This document shows positions 20,538-28,640 of a stretch of DNA of 64,000 nucleotides, in pieces. The first letter of the stretch is position 1. Each line of letters opens with the position of its first letter. A program made the translations under genes and the position numbers. The notes under the pieces were generated by a model that was not told the DNA's origin, ran no database searches, and was given only the letters and a program-made list of their open reading frames with translations. This stretch comes from Chitinophaga sp. XS-30 (lineage in GTDB: Bacteria; Bacteroidota; Bacteroidia; Chitinophagales; Chitinophagaceae): contig NZ_CP043006.1 of assembly GCF_008086345.1 (NCBI RefSeq), forward strand, positions 5,516,032-5,580,031, in the 5' to 3' direction.

Positions 20538-21227
20538 TTAGTTTTGAACAGATTTAGTGTCAATTACAATGCCCGGGCTCATTGTGCTGGCCATAGACAA
20601 ACCTCTCAGGTAAATACCTTTTGCGGTAGAAGGTTTCAGCTTGATGATCGCGTTGATCAGTTCCTGTGAATTCTGTTCGATCTTTTCAGGAGCGAAAGAA
20701 ATACGGCCGATAGACGCATGGATGATACCAGCTTTATCTACTTTAAAGGTGATCTTGCCGCCTTTTACCTCATTCACCGCTGCTGCTACATCATTGGTAA
20801 CAGTACCGGTCTTCGGGTTAGGCATCAGGTTACGGGGACCAAGGATCTTGCCCAGTTTACCGATCTTCGGCATTACGGCCGGTGTAGCGATGATCACATC
20901 GATATCCGTCCAGCCGCTTTCGATCTTCTGGATAAATTCATCCAGCCCTACATGGTCAGCACCGGCTTCTTTCGCAGCGGCCTCTTTATCGGGCGTGCAA
21001 AGCACCAGCACTTTCTTGGTCTTGCCGGTTCCGTGGGGAAGCGTTACAGATCCACGGATAGCCTGGTCAGCCTTCTTGGGATCAACGCCCAAGCGGATAT
21101 GTAAATCGACGGAAGAGTCGAATTTAGTGCAGTTAATGTCTTTAACGAGGGTGGAAGCCTCTTTCAGGCTGTAAGATTTGTTTTTGTCCACCTTAACGTC
21201 AGCCACCTTTCTATTCTTAGTTGCCAT
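20538..21227 (-). CDS. rplA: 50S ribosomal protein L1 (uL1)
   Basis: 229-residue protein of the L1 stalk. Typical motifs are [33 protein letters not shown] and [17 protein letters not shown]. In many bacteria L1 represses its own operon by binding the rplK leader; a small CCCG/CGGG hairpin in the rplK leader (21750-21763) is a possible target, but I could not match it to the rRNA site. ATG at 21227, 46 bp after rplK. Confidence 0.98.
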   Translation of the reverse strand: MATKNRKVADVKVDKNKSYSLKEASTLVKDINCTKFDSSVDLHIRLGVDPKKADQAIRGSVTLPHGTGKTKKVLVLCTPDKEAAAKEAGADHVGLDEFIQKIESGWTDIDVIIATPAVMPKIGKLGKILGPRNLMPNPKTGTVTNDVAAAVNEVKGGKITFKVDKAGIIHASIGRISFAPEKIEQNSQELINAIIKLKPSTAKGIYLRGLSMASTMSPGIVIDTKSVQN

Positions 21228-21273
21228 TTGTGAAATGATTTAAAAGTTAACCTGCTTGCACAGGGTGAACAAA

Positions 21274-21717
21274 TTAGTTTTCCCAGGGAGCTTTACCATC
21301 TACGGTAATACCCATGCTGCGGGCGGTTCCGGCAACCATTCTCATGGCGCTTTCTACCGTAAAGCAGTTCAGGTCGGGCATTTTGTCTTTTGCAATAGCC
21401 TCAACCTGTTCCCAGGTAACTTTACCCACCTTGTTGCGGTTAGGTTCTTTAGAACCACCTTGCACTTTGGCTGCTTCCAGCAACTGTACGGGAGCCGGAG
21501 GCGTTTTAATTACAAAGTCAAAGGATTTGTCAGTGTAAACGGTCAGCAAAACAGGCAATACCTTACCCATCTTGTCCTGGGTACGGGCATTGAACTGTTT
21601 GCAGAACTCCATGATGTTCACACCTTTGGAACCCAAAGCGGGACCAATCGGAGGTGCAGGGTTGGCTTGGCCGCCTTTCACCTGCAATTTCACGTACGTT
21701 GCGATCTCTTTTGCCAT
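21274..21717 (-). CDS. rplK: 50S ribosomal protein L11 (uL11)
   Basis: 147-residue GTPase-centre protein. The start is placed at ATG 21717 ([25 protein letters not shown]), the conserved N-terminus; the upstream extension of the frame is leader. The C-terminal rRNA-binding part is standard ([18 protein letters not shown]). It is the first gene of rplKAJL-rpoBC, with its own promoter at 21814-21844. Normally nusG precedes it directly, but here 3.7 kb with three other genes intervenes. Confidence 0.98.
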   Translation of the reverse strand: MAKEIATYVKLQVKGGQANPAPPIGPALGSKGVNIMEFCKQFNARTQDKMGKVLPVLLTVYTDKSFDFVIKTPPAPVQLLEAAKVQGGSKEPNRNKVGKVTWEQVEAIAKDKMPDLNCFTVESAMRMVAGTARSMGITVDGKAPWEN

Positions 21718-21813
21718 GATGTCTGTTTTAATTTGGTGAAACGTTCCCTCCCGTATGACCGGGAAAAAACTCCCAAAACTCAAAAGTCTTTAAAAGACCC
21801 TTTAAGGGGGATG

Positions 21814-21844
21814 CAAAGGTAGGTAAATAATAAATTAATAGCAA
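21814..21844 (-). promoter_or_regulatory. Promoter of the rplK operon
   Basis: Minus strand: TTG (21842-21844), 20-nt spacer, TACCTTTG (21814-21821), a full match to the Bacteroidota TAnnTTTG element, about 97 bp before the rplK ATG. It makes rplK transcription independent of secE-nusG. Confidence 0.78.
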
Positions 21845-22103
21845 AAAATGTTTGGAGTTCGGCATTTTTTTTGCTATTATCCGTGGATTCTGAACAAAAA
21901 TAATGGATAACGGATTAAAAAAGAATTGATTGTATGAAATCCCGGATCAAACTGACAGCTGTTTTCTACCGCGCCCCTCTCCGATAAATCAGCCGGCCGC
22001 AAATTTACGGAATAATCCGGTTCCCGCAACGGCAACACTGCGTCCGTTGATTATGAAACTCAGCCCCTTACGGGCATTAACACTTCCGCAACATTCCCCC
22101 ATT
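21845..22103. other. Intergenic region between rplK promoter and lactonase promoter
   Basis: Divergent spacer. Apart from the two promoters at its edges I see no gene: the short open frame starting at 21930 has low-complexity, unconserved-looking sequence and no start context. A weak inverted repeat TTATCC/GGATAA is present at about 21876-21910. Confidence 0.4.
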
Positions 22104-22133
22104 TTGAAAAACCCCGCAGATGTAGTACTTTTT
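22104..22133 (+). promoter_or_regulatory. Candidate promoter of the lactonase gene
   Basis: TTG (22104-22106), 19-nt spacer, TACTTTTT (22126-22133), seven of eight matches to TAnnTTTG; the ATG follows 23 nt later. Confidence 0.5.
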
Positions 22134-22156
22134 ACATTGCCTAATCCTACATACTT

Positions 22157-23341
22157 ATGCGTAATACTCTTATCCTCCTAAGCATGATGGCAACCGCTCT
22201 CCCTGACAGCCTTACAGCGCAACAACCTGCTGATTCCCTCGTCACTTACCTGCTTACCGGCACTTATACGGACACCGGCAGTGAAGGCATCTATGTCTAC
22301 AGATTCGATCCCGCCACCGGCGAACTCGTTCACATCAGCACCGCTTCCGGGCTGGAGAACCCATCATTCCTGGTGGTTGCGCCGGATCGCAAACATGTAT
22401 ATGCGGTGAGCGAATCCGGCGAGAACGGCAGAGCCTATGCCTTCAGTTTTGATCCGGCTACCGGCCTGCTGTCCCTCCTCAATGAACAGCCTTCCGGAGG
22501 GGCAGGGCCCTGCTATATCAATATCGACAGCGCCTCCAAAAACGTACTCGTGGGCAATTATGGCGGCGGCAGCCTGTCCGTGCTGCCTGTAAAGGAAGAT
22601 GGCAGCCTCGCCGCTCCGGTGCAGACCATACAGCATACCGGCTCCAGCATCGTGGAGTCCCGCCAGCAGGAGCCGCACATTCATGCCGCGGTCTTCTCTC
22701 CTGACGGCTGTCAGCTGTTTGTAACGGATCTGGGGATCGACAAGATCGTAGTATATAATTACAACTATGAGAATGCGTTCCAGCCGCTCATGCCCGGCAC
22801 CCCTCCTGCTGTGGGCATACGCCCCGGAGGGGGCCCGCGCCATTTCGTCTTCCATCCCAACGGCCAGTATGCCTACGTGGTACATGAGATCAGCGGGCAT
22901 ATCACCTGTTTCGATTACGCTACGGGCAAACTCGTTCCTTTCCAGCTGGTAGCTTCCACTCCGGCCTCCTATAAAGGCAACAACGCCAGCGGGGCGGATA
23001 TCCATATTTCGCCGGACGGCAAATTCCTCTATATGAGCAACCGTGGCGATCTGAATAACCTTGCCATCTTCCGGATCGATGCCCGTAGCGGGAAACTGAG
23101 CCTGGTCGGCCATCAGTCCACCAAAGGGAAATCCCCGCGAAACTTCATGATCGACCCCTCGGGCAGTTATCTGCTGGTAGCGAACCAGGACAGCAACAAT
23201 ATCGTGGTCTTCAAACGGAATAAGACCACGGGCCGGCTTACAGCCACGGGCCACGAGGTCAGCGTACCCAAACCGGTTTGCCTGAAGATGGTGGAGTGGG
23301 AACCGGATCACCGGATCCAGCCTTCTTCCCCGCCGTTGTAA
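22157..23341 (+). CDS. Lactonase-family seven-bladed beta-propeller protein, secreted
   Basis: 394 residues with a short Sec signal (MRNTLILLSMMATALPDSLTAQQ), followed by a propeller of the YbhE/6-phosphogluconolactonase (Pgl) family: repeated blade motifs YLLTGTYTDTGSEGIYVYRFDPATGEL, NPSFLVVAPDRKHVYAVSE, VLVGNYGGGSLSVLPV, HIHAAVFSPDGCQLFVTDLG and HISPDGKFLYMSNRG. The cytoplasmic homologue hydrolyses 6-phosphogluconolactone; the exported Bacteroidota forms have unproven substrates. The gene is on the opposite strand to the ribosomal cluster, inside the nusG-rplK break, and its 3' end overlaps the M23 peptidase gene by 34 bp. Confidence 0.88.
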   Translation: MRNTLILLSMMATALPDSLTAQQPADSLVTYLLTGTYTDTGSEGIYVYRFDPATGELVHISTASGLENPSFLVVAPDRKHVYAVSESGENGRAYAFSFDPATGLLSLLNEQPSGGAGPCYINIDSASKNVLVGNYGGGSLSVLPVKEDGSLAAPVQTIQHTGSSIVESRQQEPHIHAAVFSPDGCQLFVTDLGIDKIVVYNYNYENAFQPLMPGTPPAVGIRPGGGPRHFVFHPNGQYAYVVHEISGHITCFDYATGKLVPFQLVASTPASYKGNNASGADIHISPDGKFLYMSNRGDLNNLAIFRIDARSGKLSLVGHQSTKGKSPRNFMIDPSGSYLLVANQDSNNIVVFKRNKTTGRLTATGHEVSVPKPVCLKMVEWEPDHRIQPSSPPL

Positions 23342-24627
23342 CGTACAAGGTAGTAGTCATCATACGCTCCCAGCACCGCCACTGTTTCCCCGGCAGATAA
23401 TATGGCCTTCCGGGCGGACAGGGTGTCCGGTATTTCCCACAGCGGTGATGCTGCAGTCAGCCTCCGGTTGCGCACCGGCTTGTCCAGTTCCGTTACCGCC
23501 GTGCTGCTGATATAGCCGGTTTGCCTGTCCGGCAGCTGTACCCTCAACCAGTTCCCTGTGGCGGCTTCTACCCTTAAAGGCGTGTATCTGGACAAGGAAA
23601 TGGACGTTGTATCTGTTTTTGGGGCAGGGTATATCCCCGCTTTTGCGGACAGGATGCGCACGGTCTTCCCGGCAAGGCCTTCCGGGGCCCTGATAGCCGG
23701 AGGGTCCTTTATCACAGGGTTCACAAAAGCCAGCGGGTCTACCGCCCCGCCCTGCATATAAATACCGAAGTGCAGATGCGGGGGCGTAGTCCGGGCATTC
23801 CCGGTATTGCCCATCAGGCCCAGCGTATCCCCGGCCTTTACCCGCTGCCCCTGTTGTACCAGTTGTTCATCAAGATGCGCATAATAGAGGACAAATGATT
23901 TCCCCGCCGGGCGCAACCAAACGGTTTTCCCGCCCAGGTTGCTTTCTCCGACATTGGTCACGGTTCCATCGGCTGCGGCCACCACCGGCGTGCGGAACTT
24001 CGCAAAAAGGTCGATCCCCTCATGCCTGCGCGCACCCGCATCGCGCGAAGCGCCCCAATAACTCTGGATATGATTCTTCCCCGGCGCACGGATCGGGTAG
24101 GCCAGTGACGGGCCCGTGCGGATGCTGAGCGTATATTCCCCGCTTTCCAGCAACTCCGGCTGAATGCGCAGCAACAGGGAATGATTGCCATCGGCCTCGT
24201 ATTCAAGGCTGCGGGAAGAGGTATCTGCAGCAGCCAGCAGCTTCAGTTCACTCGTATTGCCATCCACCCGCCAGAGGTCCATATAAATGGTGAAACCGGC
24301 CGAAGGCACGGTTTCCAGGCTTATCTGCAGTTTCTCCCCTCTTCTGGCCGGAAAACGCAGGCCGACAGCTCCGGGACGGTCGGCGGCGAAATAGCCGTTC
24401 TCACTGTAGGGCGCCGTCACCACGGAGGGCTGGCTCAGGCTTCGGCTGGCGGCCTCCAGCCAGTGACGGCCCAGGGTGGTCCCGTCCAGCCCCGCTGCGC
24501 TGAGCCGCGCCGTGTATGCCTCGTGCGGTGTGCGCTTTCCGAAAACGCCGGAAACGGGCGTTTTACAGCCGGCGAGGAAACCTAGCAGCAGCCATACCGC
24601 TCCTGTCTGAAAAAGTAGCTGTCTCAT
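23308..24627 (-). CDS. M23-family metallopeptidase lipoprotein with C-terminal SH3-like domains
   Basis: 439 residues. Lipoprotein signal LLLGFLAGC, then a beta-rich region (about 85-175), then the M23 (LytM) fold at about 195-310 with the zinc ligands seen as HEGIDLF and PPHLHFGIY. Two SH3-like segments follow (KTVRILSAKAGIYPAP to GNWLRVQLPDRQTGYISS, and SPLWEIPDTLSARKAIL to DDYYLVRYNGGEEGWIR). M23 enzymes cut peptidoglycan cross-bridges; the SH3 parts probably bind cell wall. ATG 24627 is preferred to the TTG at 24633. It overlaps the lactonase gene tail-to-tail and lies within the nusG-rplK break. Confidence 0.9.
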   Translation of the reverse strand: MRQLLFQTGAVWLLLGFLAGCKTPVSGVFGKRTPHEAYTARLSAAGLDGTTLGRHWLEAASRSLSQPSVVTAPYSENGYFAADRPGAVGLRFPARRGEKLQISLETVPSAGFTIYMDLWRVDGNTSELKLLAAADTSSRSLEYEADGNHSLLLRIQPELLESGEYTLSIRTGPSLAYPIRAPGKNHIQSYWGASRDAGARRHEGIDLFAKFRTPVVAAADGTVTNVGESNLGGKTVWLRPAGKSFVLYYAHLDEQLVQQGQRVKAGDTLGLMGNTGNARTTPPHLHFGIYMQGGAVDPLAFVNPVIKDPPAIRAPEGLAGKTVRILSAKAGIYPAPKTDTTSISLSRYTPLRVEAATGNWLRVQLPDRQTGYISSTAVTELDKPVRNRRLTAASPLWEIPDTLSARKAILSAGETVAVLGAYDDYYLVRYNGGEEGWIR

Positions 24628-24757
24628 ACCCAACGGTCATCAAAATATGCGCCACAGCCGCCTGCCGCGACCAAACGCAGGAAATTAGATGTCGCACCGC
24701 ACAAAAAGCGGCAAAATCATCTATTCCGTAACTTCGTTCCCTCAAAATCACCCCATT

Positions 24758-25321
24758 ATGAAACATACATTGTTCTTTTTGATCTCCATTCTTTGCTCAT
24801 CCACCGCTGTATTGGCGCAGGACGAGGCGGCGGAAAAAGCCTGGATGGATTACATGACACCCGGCTCCATGCATAAAATGCTGGCTTTGGGCGACGGGGA
24901 ATGGAAATCTGAAATGAAGTTCTGGATGGCGCCCGGCGCTCCACCCAGCACTCAATCCGGCACCTGTACCAACAAAATGATCCTCGGCGGCCGCTATCAG
25001 GAATCCCGGCATGTCAGCAGCTTTGCGGGACAGCCTTTTGAGGGCATCAGCACACTCGGTTATGATAACGCGAAGAAGGTGTTCCAGAGCACCTGGGTGG
25101 ACAATATGGGTTCCGGTATCATGTTCCTGGAAGGGAAATGGGATGATGCCACCCGGTCCATTACCTTCACCGGCAAAACAACCGATCCGGTTTCCGGCAA
25201 GGAACAACTGGTCAGGGAGGTGTTTAAATGGGTAGATGATAATACCCAGTTCATGGAAATGTATATGATGACGGATGGAACAGAATTCAAATCCATGGAG
25301 ATGACACTCACCCGCAAATAA
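24758..25321 (+). CDS. DUF1579-family secreted protein
   Basis: 187 residues. ATG 24758 is chosen because it directly starts a signal peptide (MKHTLFFLISILCSSTAVLAQ). The mature part matches the DUF1579 family (GDGEWKSEMKFWMAPGAPP, CTNKMILGGRYQESRHVSSFAGQPFEGISTLGYDNAKKVFQSTWVDNMGSG), a lipocalin-like beta-barrel of unknown function. A possible -7 element TAACTTCG lies 21 nt upstream. It is the third gene within the nusG-rplK break and shares a bidirectional terminator with nusG. Confidence 0.85.
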   Translation: MKHTLFFLISILCSSTAVLAQDEAAEKAWMDYMTPGSMHKMLALGDGEWKSEMKFWMAPGAPPSTQSGTCTNKMILGGRYQESRHVSSFAGQPFEGISTLGYDNAKKVFQSTWVDNMGSGIMFLEGKWDDATRSITFTGKTTDPVSGKEQLVREVFKWVDDNTQFMEMYMMTDGTEFKSMEMTLTRK

Positions 25322-25334
25322 CCGTTCAACCTGA

Positions 25335-25372
25335 CAAAAAAAGCCGCAAACATTACTGCTTGCGGCTTTTTC
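25335..25372. terminator. Bidirectional terminator between DUF1579 gene and nusG
   Basis: Perfect 12-bp stem AAAAAGCCGCAA / TTGCGGCTTTTT (25338-25371) with T-runs on both strands. It ends the convergent DUF1579 (+) and secE-nusG (-) transcripts, so nusG cannot be co-transcribed efficiently with rplK. Confidence 0.92.
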
Positions 25373-25389
25373 CAGTTATATGCACAGCG

Positions 25390-25971
25390 TTAGCTGATCT
25401 TTTCTACCTGCATGAAGTTCAGCTCTACCGGGGTGGCGCGGCCGAAGATCTTCACGGTCACTTTCAGTTTCTTCTTGTCTTCCAGCACTTCTTCGATCAC
25501 ACCGTTAAAGTCGTTGAACGGTCCATCGATGATCTTGATGGTTTCGCCAATGATATACGGTTCGCTCATGGTGAGGCCCTGATCGGATATCTCGTCCACT
25601 TTACCAAGCATTTTATTGACTTCGGACTTGCGGAGCGCGATGGGCTTTTCCTTTCCGAGGAAGTGGATCACACCGGAAACCTGGCGGATGGACTGGATCA
25701 CTTCATCGGTCATTTTACCGTCGATGGCTTCGATCATCACGTAACCGGGATAGAAGTTCTTTTCGCGCATCACTTTTTTACCGGCCTGCACTTTATATAC
25801 CTTCTCCACCGGCAGGAAAATCTGGGTAATGACATTGCCCCAGTCACTGCGGCGGACTTCAATATCCAGGTATTCCTTTACTTTCTTCTCTTTGCCGCTC
25901 ACTACCCGCAGTACGTACCATTTCGTTTCCTGGGCGGGAGCCTGGGCTTCTTCCTTGTGGATTTCCTCCAT
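25390..25971 (-). CDS. nusG: Transcription termination/antitermination factor NusG
   Basis: 193-residue RNA-polymerase-binding elongation factor: an N-terminal NGN domain ([49 protein letters not shown]) and a C-terminal KOW domain ([53 protein letters not shown], broken here only for description). The start overlaps the secE stop by one base (TAATG), so the two are translationally coupled. Instead of running into rplK, the transcript ends in a strong terminator. Confidence 0.98.
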   Translation of the reverse strand: MEEIHKEEAQAPAQETKWYVLRVVSGKEKKVKEYLDIEVRRSDWGNVITQIFLPVEKVYKVQAGKKVMREKNFYPGYVMIEAIDGKMTDEVIQSIRQVSGVIHFLGKEKPIALRKSEVNKMLGKVDEISDQGLTMSEPYIIGETIKIIDGPFNDFNGVIEEVLEDKKKLKVTVKIFGRATPVELNFMQVEKIS

Positions 25972-26165
25972 TATTGAAACAGTTTATAGTATTGCGTTAA
26001 TACCAGGTGAGACAGGGTATCCATGCCCCAAACCATCAATGTGATGATAATGGTGGCGATGAGAACGACCATCGTAGATGATTGCAGCTCCCGCCAGGTG
26101 GGCCAGGATACTTTATGAACCAGCTCGTGATAGGATTCTCTGAAATAATTCGTGATTTTGTTCAT
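25971..26165 (-). CDS. secE: Preprotein translocase subunit SecE
   Basis: 64-residue single-span inner-membrane subunit that clamps SecY. It shows the conserved amphipathic helix and hinge (YFRESYHELVHKVSWPTWRELQSS) followed by one membrane helix (TMVVLIATIIITLMVWGMDTL). The short single-helix form is usual in the phylum. It follows tRNA-Trp and overlaps nusG. Confidence 0.97.
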   Translation of the reverse strand: MNKITNYFRESYHELVHKVSWPTWRELQSSTMVVLIATIIITLMVWGMDTLSHLVLTQYYKLFQ

Positions 26166-26273
26166 CGTAATAAGTTATCCTGATATGAACGATAAAAATT
26201 GCCGTGCGGCTGAATTGTTTGTTGCTGATGACAAAATGCAAACAATTCAAGCTTCCGGCAATTCATTTTTCAG

Positions 26274-26344
26274 CACGGGTACTAGGATTCGAACCCAGAT
26301 CAAAGGTTTTGGAGACCCGTATGCTACCGTTGCACCATACCCGT
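26274..26344 (-). tRNA. tRNA-Trp (anticodon CCA)
   Basis: 71 nt. The acceptor stem ACGGGTA/TACCCGT is perfect, the anticodon loop CTCCAAA gives CCA, and the T-loop is TTCGAAT. The 3' CCA is not encoded. It lies between tuf and secE, its normal place in Bacteroidota. Confidence 0.97.
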
Positions 26345-26357
26345 GTGTGTTGTGATG

Positions 26358-26438
26358 AAAAAACCATTAACTATGGCAGTTCCTCTTTAGCAAAGATAGC
26401 TTTCTATTGATTAACCGCCGCCCGGTTAATGGTTTTTT
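26358..26438 (-). promoter_or_regulatory. Mutually exclusive hairpins between tuf and tRNA-Trp (attenuator-like)
   Basis: On the minus strand AAAAAACCATTAAC (26438-26425) is exactly complementary to GTTAATGGTTTTTT (26371-26358), a 14-bp stem ending in six T just before tRNA-Trp. An inner perfect hairpin, ATTAACCG/CGGTTAAT (26430-26410), uses eight bases of the first arm, so the two structures cannot coexist. A -7 promoter element TATCTTTG (26391-26398, without a good TTG) lies in the loop. Function is inferred from base pairing only. Confidence 0.6.
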
Positions 26439-26472
26439 TCAGCTCACAACTATTGTTCAGTATTGCTACTGA

Positions 26473-27660
26473 TTATTTCAGGATCTCGGTAACCTGACCA
26501 GCGCCTACGGTACGGCCACCTTCGCGGATCGCGAATTTCAGACCTTTTTCCATAGCGATCGGCTGGATCAGTTTAACGGTCAGGCCGATGTTATCACCAG
26601 GCATAACCATTTCAACGCCTGCAGGCAGTTCAACCTCACCGGTAACGTCAGTCGTACGGAAGTAGAACTGAGGACGGTATTTCTGGAAGAACGGCGTGTG
26701 ACGGCCACCTTCTTCTTTGCTCAGTACATAAACTTCACATTTGAAGTCGGTGTGCGGAGTGATGGAACCGGGCTGGCAGATAACCATACCGCGACGGATC
26801 TGGGTTTTTTCAATACCGCGGAGGAGCAGACCGGCGTTGTCACCAGCTTCACCTTCGTCCAGCAGTTTTTTGAACATTTCCACACCAGTGCAGGTAGATT
26901 TCAGTGACTCGGGGATCAGACCTACGATCTCAACGTTCTCACCTACTTTGATACGACCGCGCTCGATACGACCGGTGGCAACAGTACCACGACCGGTGAT
27001 AGAGAACACGTCTTCCACTGACATCAGGAACGGTTGGTCAACCGGACGCGGAGGCATCGGAATGTAAGTATCAACGGCTTCCATCAGTTCGTCGATCTTT
27101 GCAACCCATTTTTCGTCGCCGGCGAGAGCACCGGTAGCAGAACCCTGGATGATGGGCACATTATCACCATCGAAACCATAGGAAGACAGCAGGTCGCGGA
27201 TCTCGATCTCAACGAGTTCCAGCAGTTCCGGATCGTCTACCAGGTCTACTTTGTTCATGAATACTACGATACGGGGTACACCTACCTGGCGGGCCAGGAG
27301 GATGTGTTCCTTGGTTTGCGGCATAGGACCATCAGTAGCGGCAACCACCAGGATAGCACCGTCCATCTGCGCAGCACCAGTGATCATGTTCTTCACATAG
27401 TCAGCGTGACCAGGGCAGTCAACGTGCGCATAGTGACGTGCAGAAGTCTGGTACTCTACGTGGGCTGTATTGATAGTAATACCTCTTTCTTTTTCTTCAG
27501 GAGCCGCATCGATCTCGTCATATCCTCTTTTCTCAGCCAAGCCCTTGTTTGCCAGAATTGTCGTAATGGCAGCAGTCAAGGTAGTTTTACCGTGGTCCAC
27601 GTGACCGATGGTACCAATGTTAACGTGGGGTTTATCCCGCTTAAAGGTTTCTTTTGCCAT
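26473..27660 (-). CDS. tuf: Elongation factor Tu
   Basis: 395-residue GTPase that delivers aminoacyl-tRNA to the ribosome. GTP-binding motifs are intact: GHVDHGKT (about residues 19-26), DCPGHADY (about 81-88) and NKVD (about 136-139); domains 2 and 3 follow ([34 protein letters not shown]). Only one tuf copy is seen in the window. It is transcribed after four tRNA genes and carries an unusually structured leader of about 290 nt, including a tRNA-like element. Confidence 0.99.
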   Translation of the reverse strand: MAKETFKRDKPHVNIGTIGHVDHGKTTLTAAITTILANKGLAEKRGYDEIDAAPEEKERGITINTAHVEYQTSARHYAHVDCPGHADYVKNMITGAAQMDGAILVVAATDGPMPQTKEHILLARQVGVPRIVVFMNKVDLVDDPELLELVEIEIRDLLSSYGFDGDNVPIIQGSATGALAGDEKWVAKIDELMEAVDTYIPMPPRPVDQPFLMSVEDVFSITGRGTVATGRIERGRIKVGENVEIVGLIPESLKSTCTGVEMFKKLLDEGEAGDNAGLLLRGIEKTQIRRGMVICQPGSITPHTDFKCEVYVLSKEEGGRHTPFFQKYRPQFYFRTTDVTGEVELPAGVEMVMPGDNIGLTVKLIQPIAMEKGLKFAIREGGRTVGAGQVTEILK

Positions 27661-27679
27661 TGTATTTTTTTTTAAGATG

Positions 27680-27724
27680 GTTTGTAAAGATTGTATTATA
27701 GTTGTTAAAAAACGTTTTACAAAC
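27680..27724 (-). promoter_or_regulatory. Stem-loop in the tuf leader next to the start codon
   Basis: GTTTGTAAA (27724-27716) pairs perfectly with TTTACAAAC (27688-27680), enclosing a 27-nt AT-rich loop, about 20 nt before the tuf ATG. It follows the tRNA-like element directly and could affect access to the start. Confidence 0.45.
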
Positions 27725-27726
27725 TT

Positions 27727-27799
27727 GAGCCCGTCACAGGGATTGAACCCGCTCCTTTCCGCTTACTGGCGAAACGCTCATCCATTGAGCTTACCGGCT
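27727..27799 (-). pseudogene. tRNA-like element in the tuf leader (degenerate tRNA or tRNA mimic)
   Basis: A 73-nt stretch with clear tRNA parts: acceptor-like pairing AGCCGGT/ACGGGCT (six of seven pairs), a perfect D-arm GCTC-AATGGAT-GAGC, and a T-arm GCGGG-TTCAATC-CCTGT with a canonical T-loop. The anticodon arm is abnormal: pairing needs a bulge (TTTC-GC / GC-G-GAAA) and the loop lacks the invariant T33, so it should not decode. The standard order in the phylum is tRNA-Thr(GGT) followed by tuf, so this is an extra element. It may be a decayed tRNA or a structure that EF-Tu recognises. Confidence 0.5.
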
Positions 27800-27819
27800 T
27801 AGTTAAACTTCAAATTTCG

Positions 27820-27905
27820 GACACCGTACACCGCTTTACCGGTGACCTGTATCCGAAACCTTCGGGATCCGCCGGGAGAACACTTCTCCGGAAATCCCCG
27901 AGCTT
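27820..27905 (-). promoter_or_regulatory. Two strong hairpins between tRNA-Thr(GGT) and the tRNA-like element
   Basis: Hairpin 1 (minus strand): TCGGG(G)AT .. CCGGAGAA / TTCTC(C)CGG .. ATCCCGA. Hairpin 2: TTTCGGA .. CACCG / CGGTG .. TCCGAAA, with a symmetrical internal loop. They could be RNA-processing sites that separate the tRNAs from tuf mRNA or part of a leader control element. No open frame is present. Confidence 0.45.
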
Positions 27906-27951
27906 TTAAACGGGAACCGCTGCTGCAAAACCCTTTTTTAAAATCTCTTTG

Positions 27952-28023
<72 letters not shown>

Positions 28024-28037
28024 AGTGGTTCTTTTAG

Positions 28038-28110
28038 AGCGGGAGACGAGGTTCGAACCCGCGACCTACAGCTTGGAAGGCTGTCGCTCTACCAACTGAG
28101 CTACTCCCGC
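28038..28110 (-). tRNA. tRNA-Gly (anticodon TCC)
   Basis: 73 nt. Acceptor GCGGGAG/CTCCCGC, anticodon stem ACAGC/GCTGT with loop CTTCCAA (TCC), T-loop TTCGAAC. Confidence 0.97.
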
Positions 28111-28213
28111 ATATGAAAACACTGTACACTTCCTCATTCATCCCCCCCTCCTCATTTTCTTGCACAAGTTTGTTCCGCCCCTGTTGAACAAAAGCGGAAC
28201 AAAATAAGTTTTG

Positions 28214-28296
28214 TGGGCAGGACAGGATTCGAACCTGTGAAGTCGAAAGACAGCGGATTTACAGTCCGCCCCATTTGGCCGCTCTGGAACCTGCCC
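28214..28296 (-). tRNA. tRNA-Tyr (anticodon GTA)
   Basis: 83 nt with the long variable arm of class II tRNAs. Acceptor GGGCAGG/CCTGCCC, anticodon loop CTGTAAA (GTA), T-loop TTCGAAT. Confidence 0.97.
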
Positions 28297-28335
28297 AACT
28301 AAAAAAACTTTGCCCGGACCCGTCCGGAACGCCTG

Positions 28336-28409
28336 AGCCAGCAGAGGGATTCGAACCCCCGACCCACTGATTACAAATCAGTAGCTCTGGCCAACTGAGC
28401 TATGCTGGC
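28336..28409 (-). tRNA. tRNA-Thr (anticodon TGT)
   Basis: 74 nt. Acceptor GCCAGCA/TGCTGGC, anticodon stem ACTGA/TCAGT with loop TTTGTAA (TGT), T-loop TTCGAAT. First gene of the tRNA-tuf transcript. A weaker second promoter (TTG, 20 nt, TTATTTTG at 28455-28485) may lie just upstream. Confidence 0.97.
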
Positions 28410-28595
28410 GCTTTTCTGTCAAGAAAAAGTTTAACAACCTCTCAAAAGGAAGCGCAAAATAAATGGTAATCTTTTTAAGAAACAAATATTTTTTCACTTC
28501 AGGACCACAAACTTTTTTACTGATAAAAGTCGGCTAAAATGCCCTACAGTAAAGAACTTTACTACCCTCACCAATCCCTTTTTGAATCGGGATGG

Positions 28596-28625
28596 CAAAG
28601 GTAGTAAAGAGATAATTAATTCCAA
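28596..28625 (-). promoter_or_regulatory. Promoter of the tRNA-tuf-secE-nusG transcript
   Basis: Minus strand: TTG (28623-28625), 19-nt spacer, TACCTTTG (28596-28603), a perfect consensus match located 15 bp after the hpf stop and about 190 bp before tRNA-Thr(TGT). The leader between contains the short perfect hairpin AGTAAAG/CTTTACT (28550-28565). Confidence 0.78.
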
Positions 28626-28640
28626 AATATTTTTAGGAAA

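Noticed and set aside
21930-22181. 83-codon frame upstream of the lactonase gene
   Set aside because: It runs across the lactonase promoter and start, with no conserved-looking sequence.
21718-25389. Mobile element inserted between nusG and rplK
   Set aside because: No transposase, integrase, terminal inverted repeats or target duplication was seen; the three genes look like ordinary chromosomal genes.
27727-27799. Functional fifth tRNA gene in the tRNA-tuf cluster
   Set aside because: The anticodon arm needs a bulge, the loop has C in place of T33 and the acceptor has a mismatch; it is kept as a tRNA-like element only.
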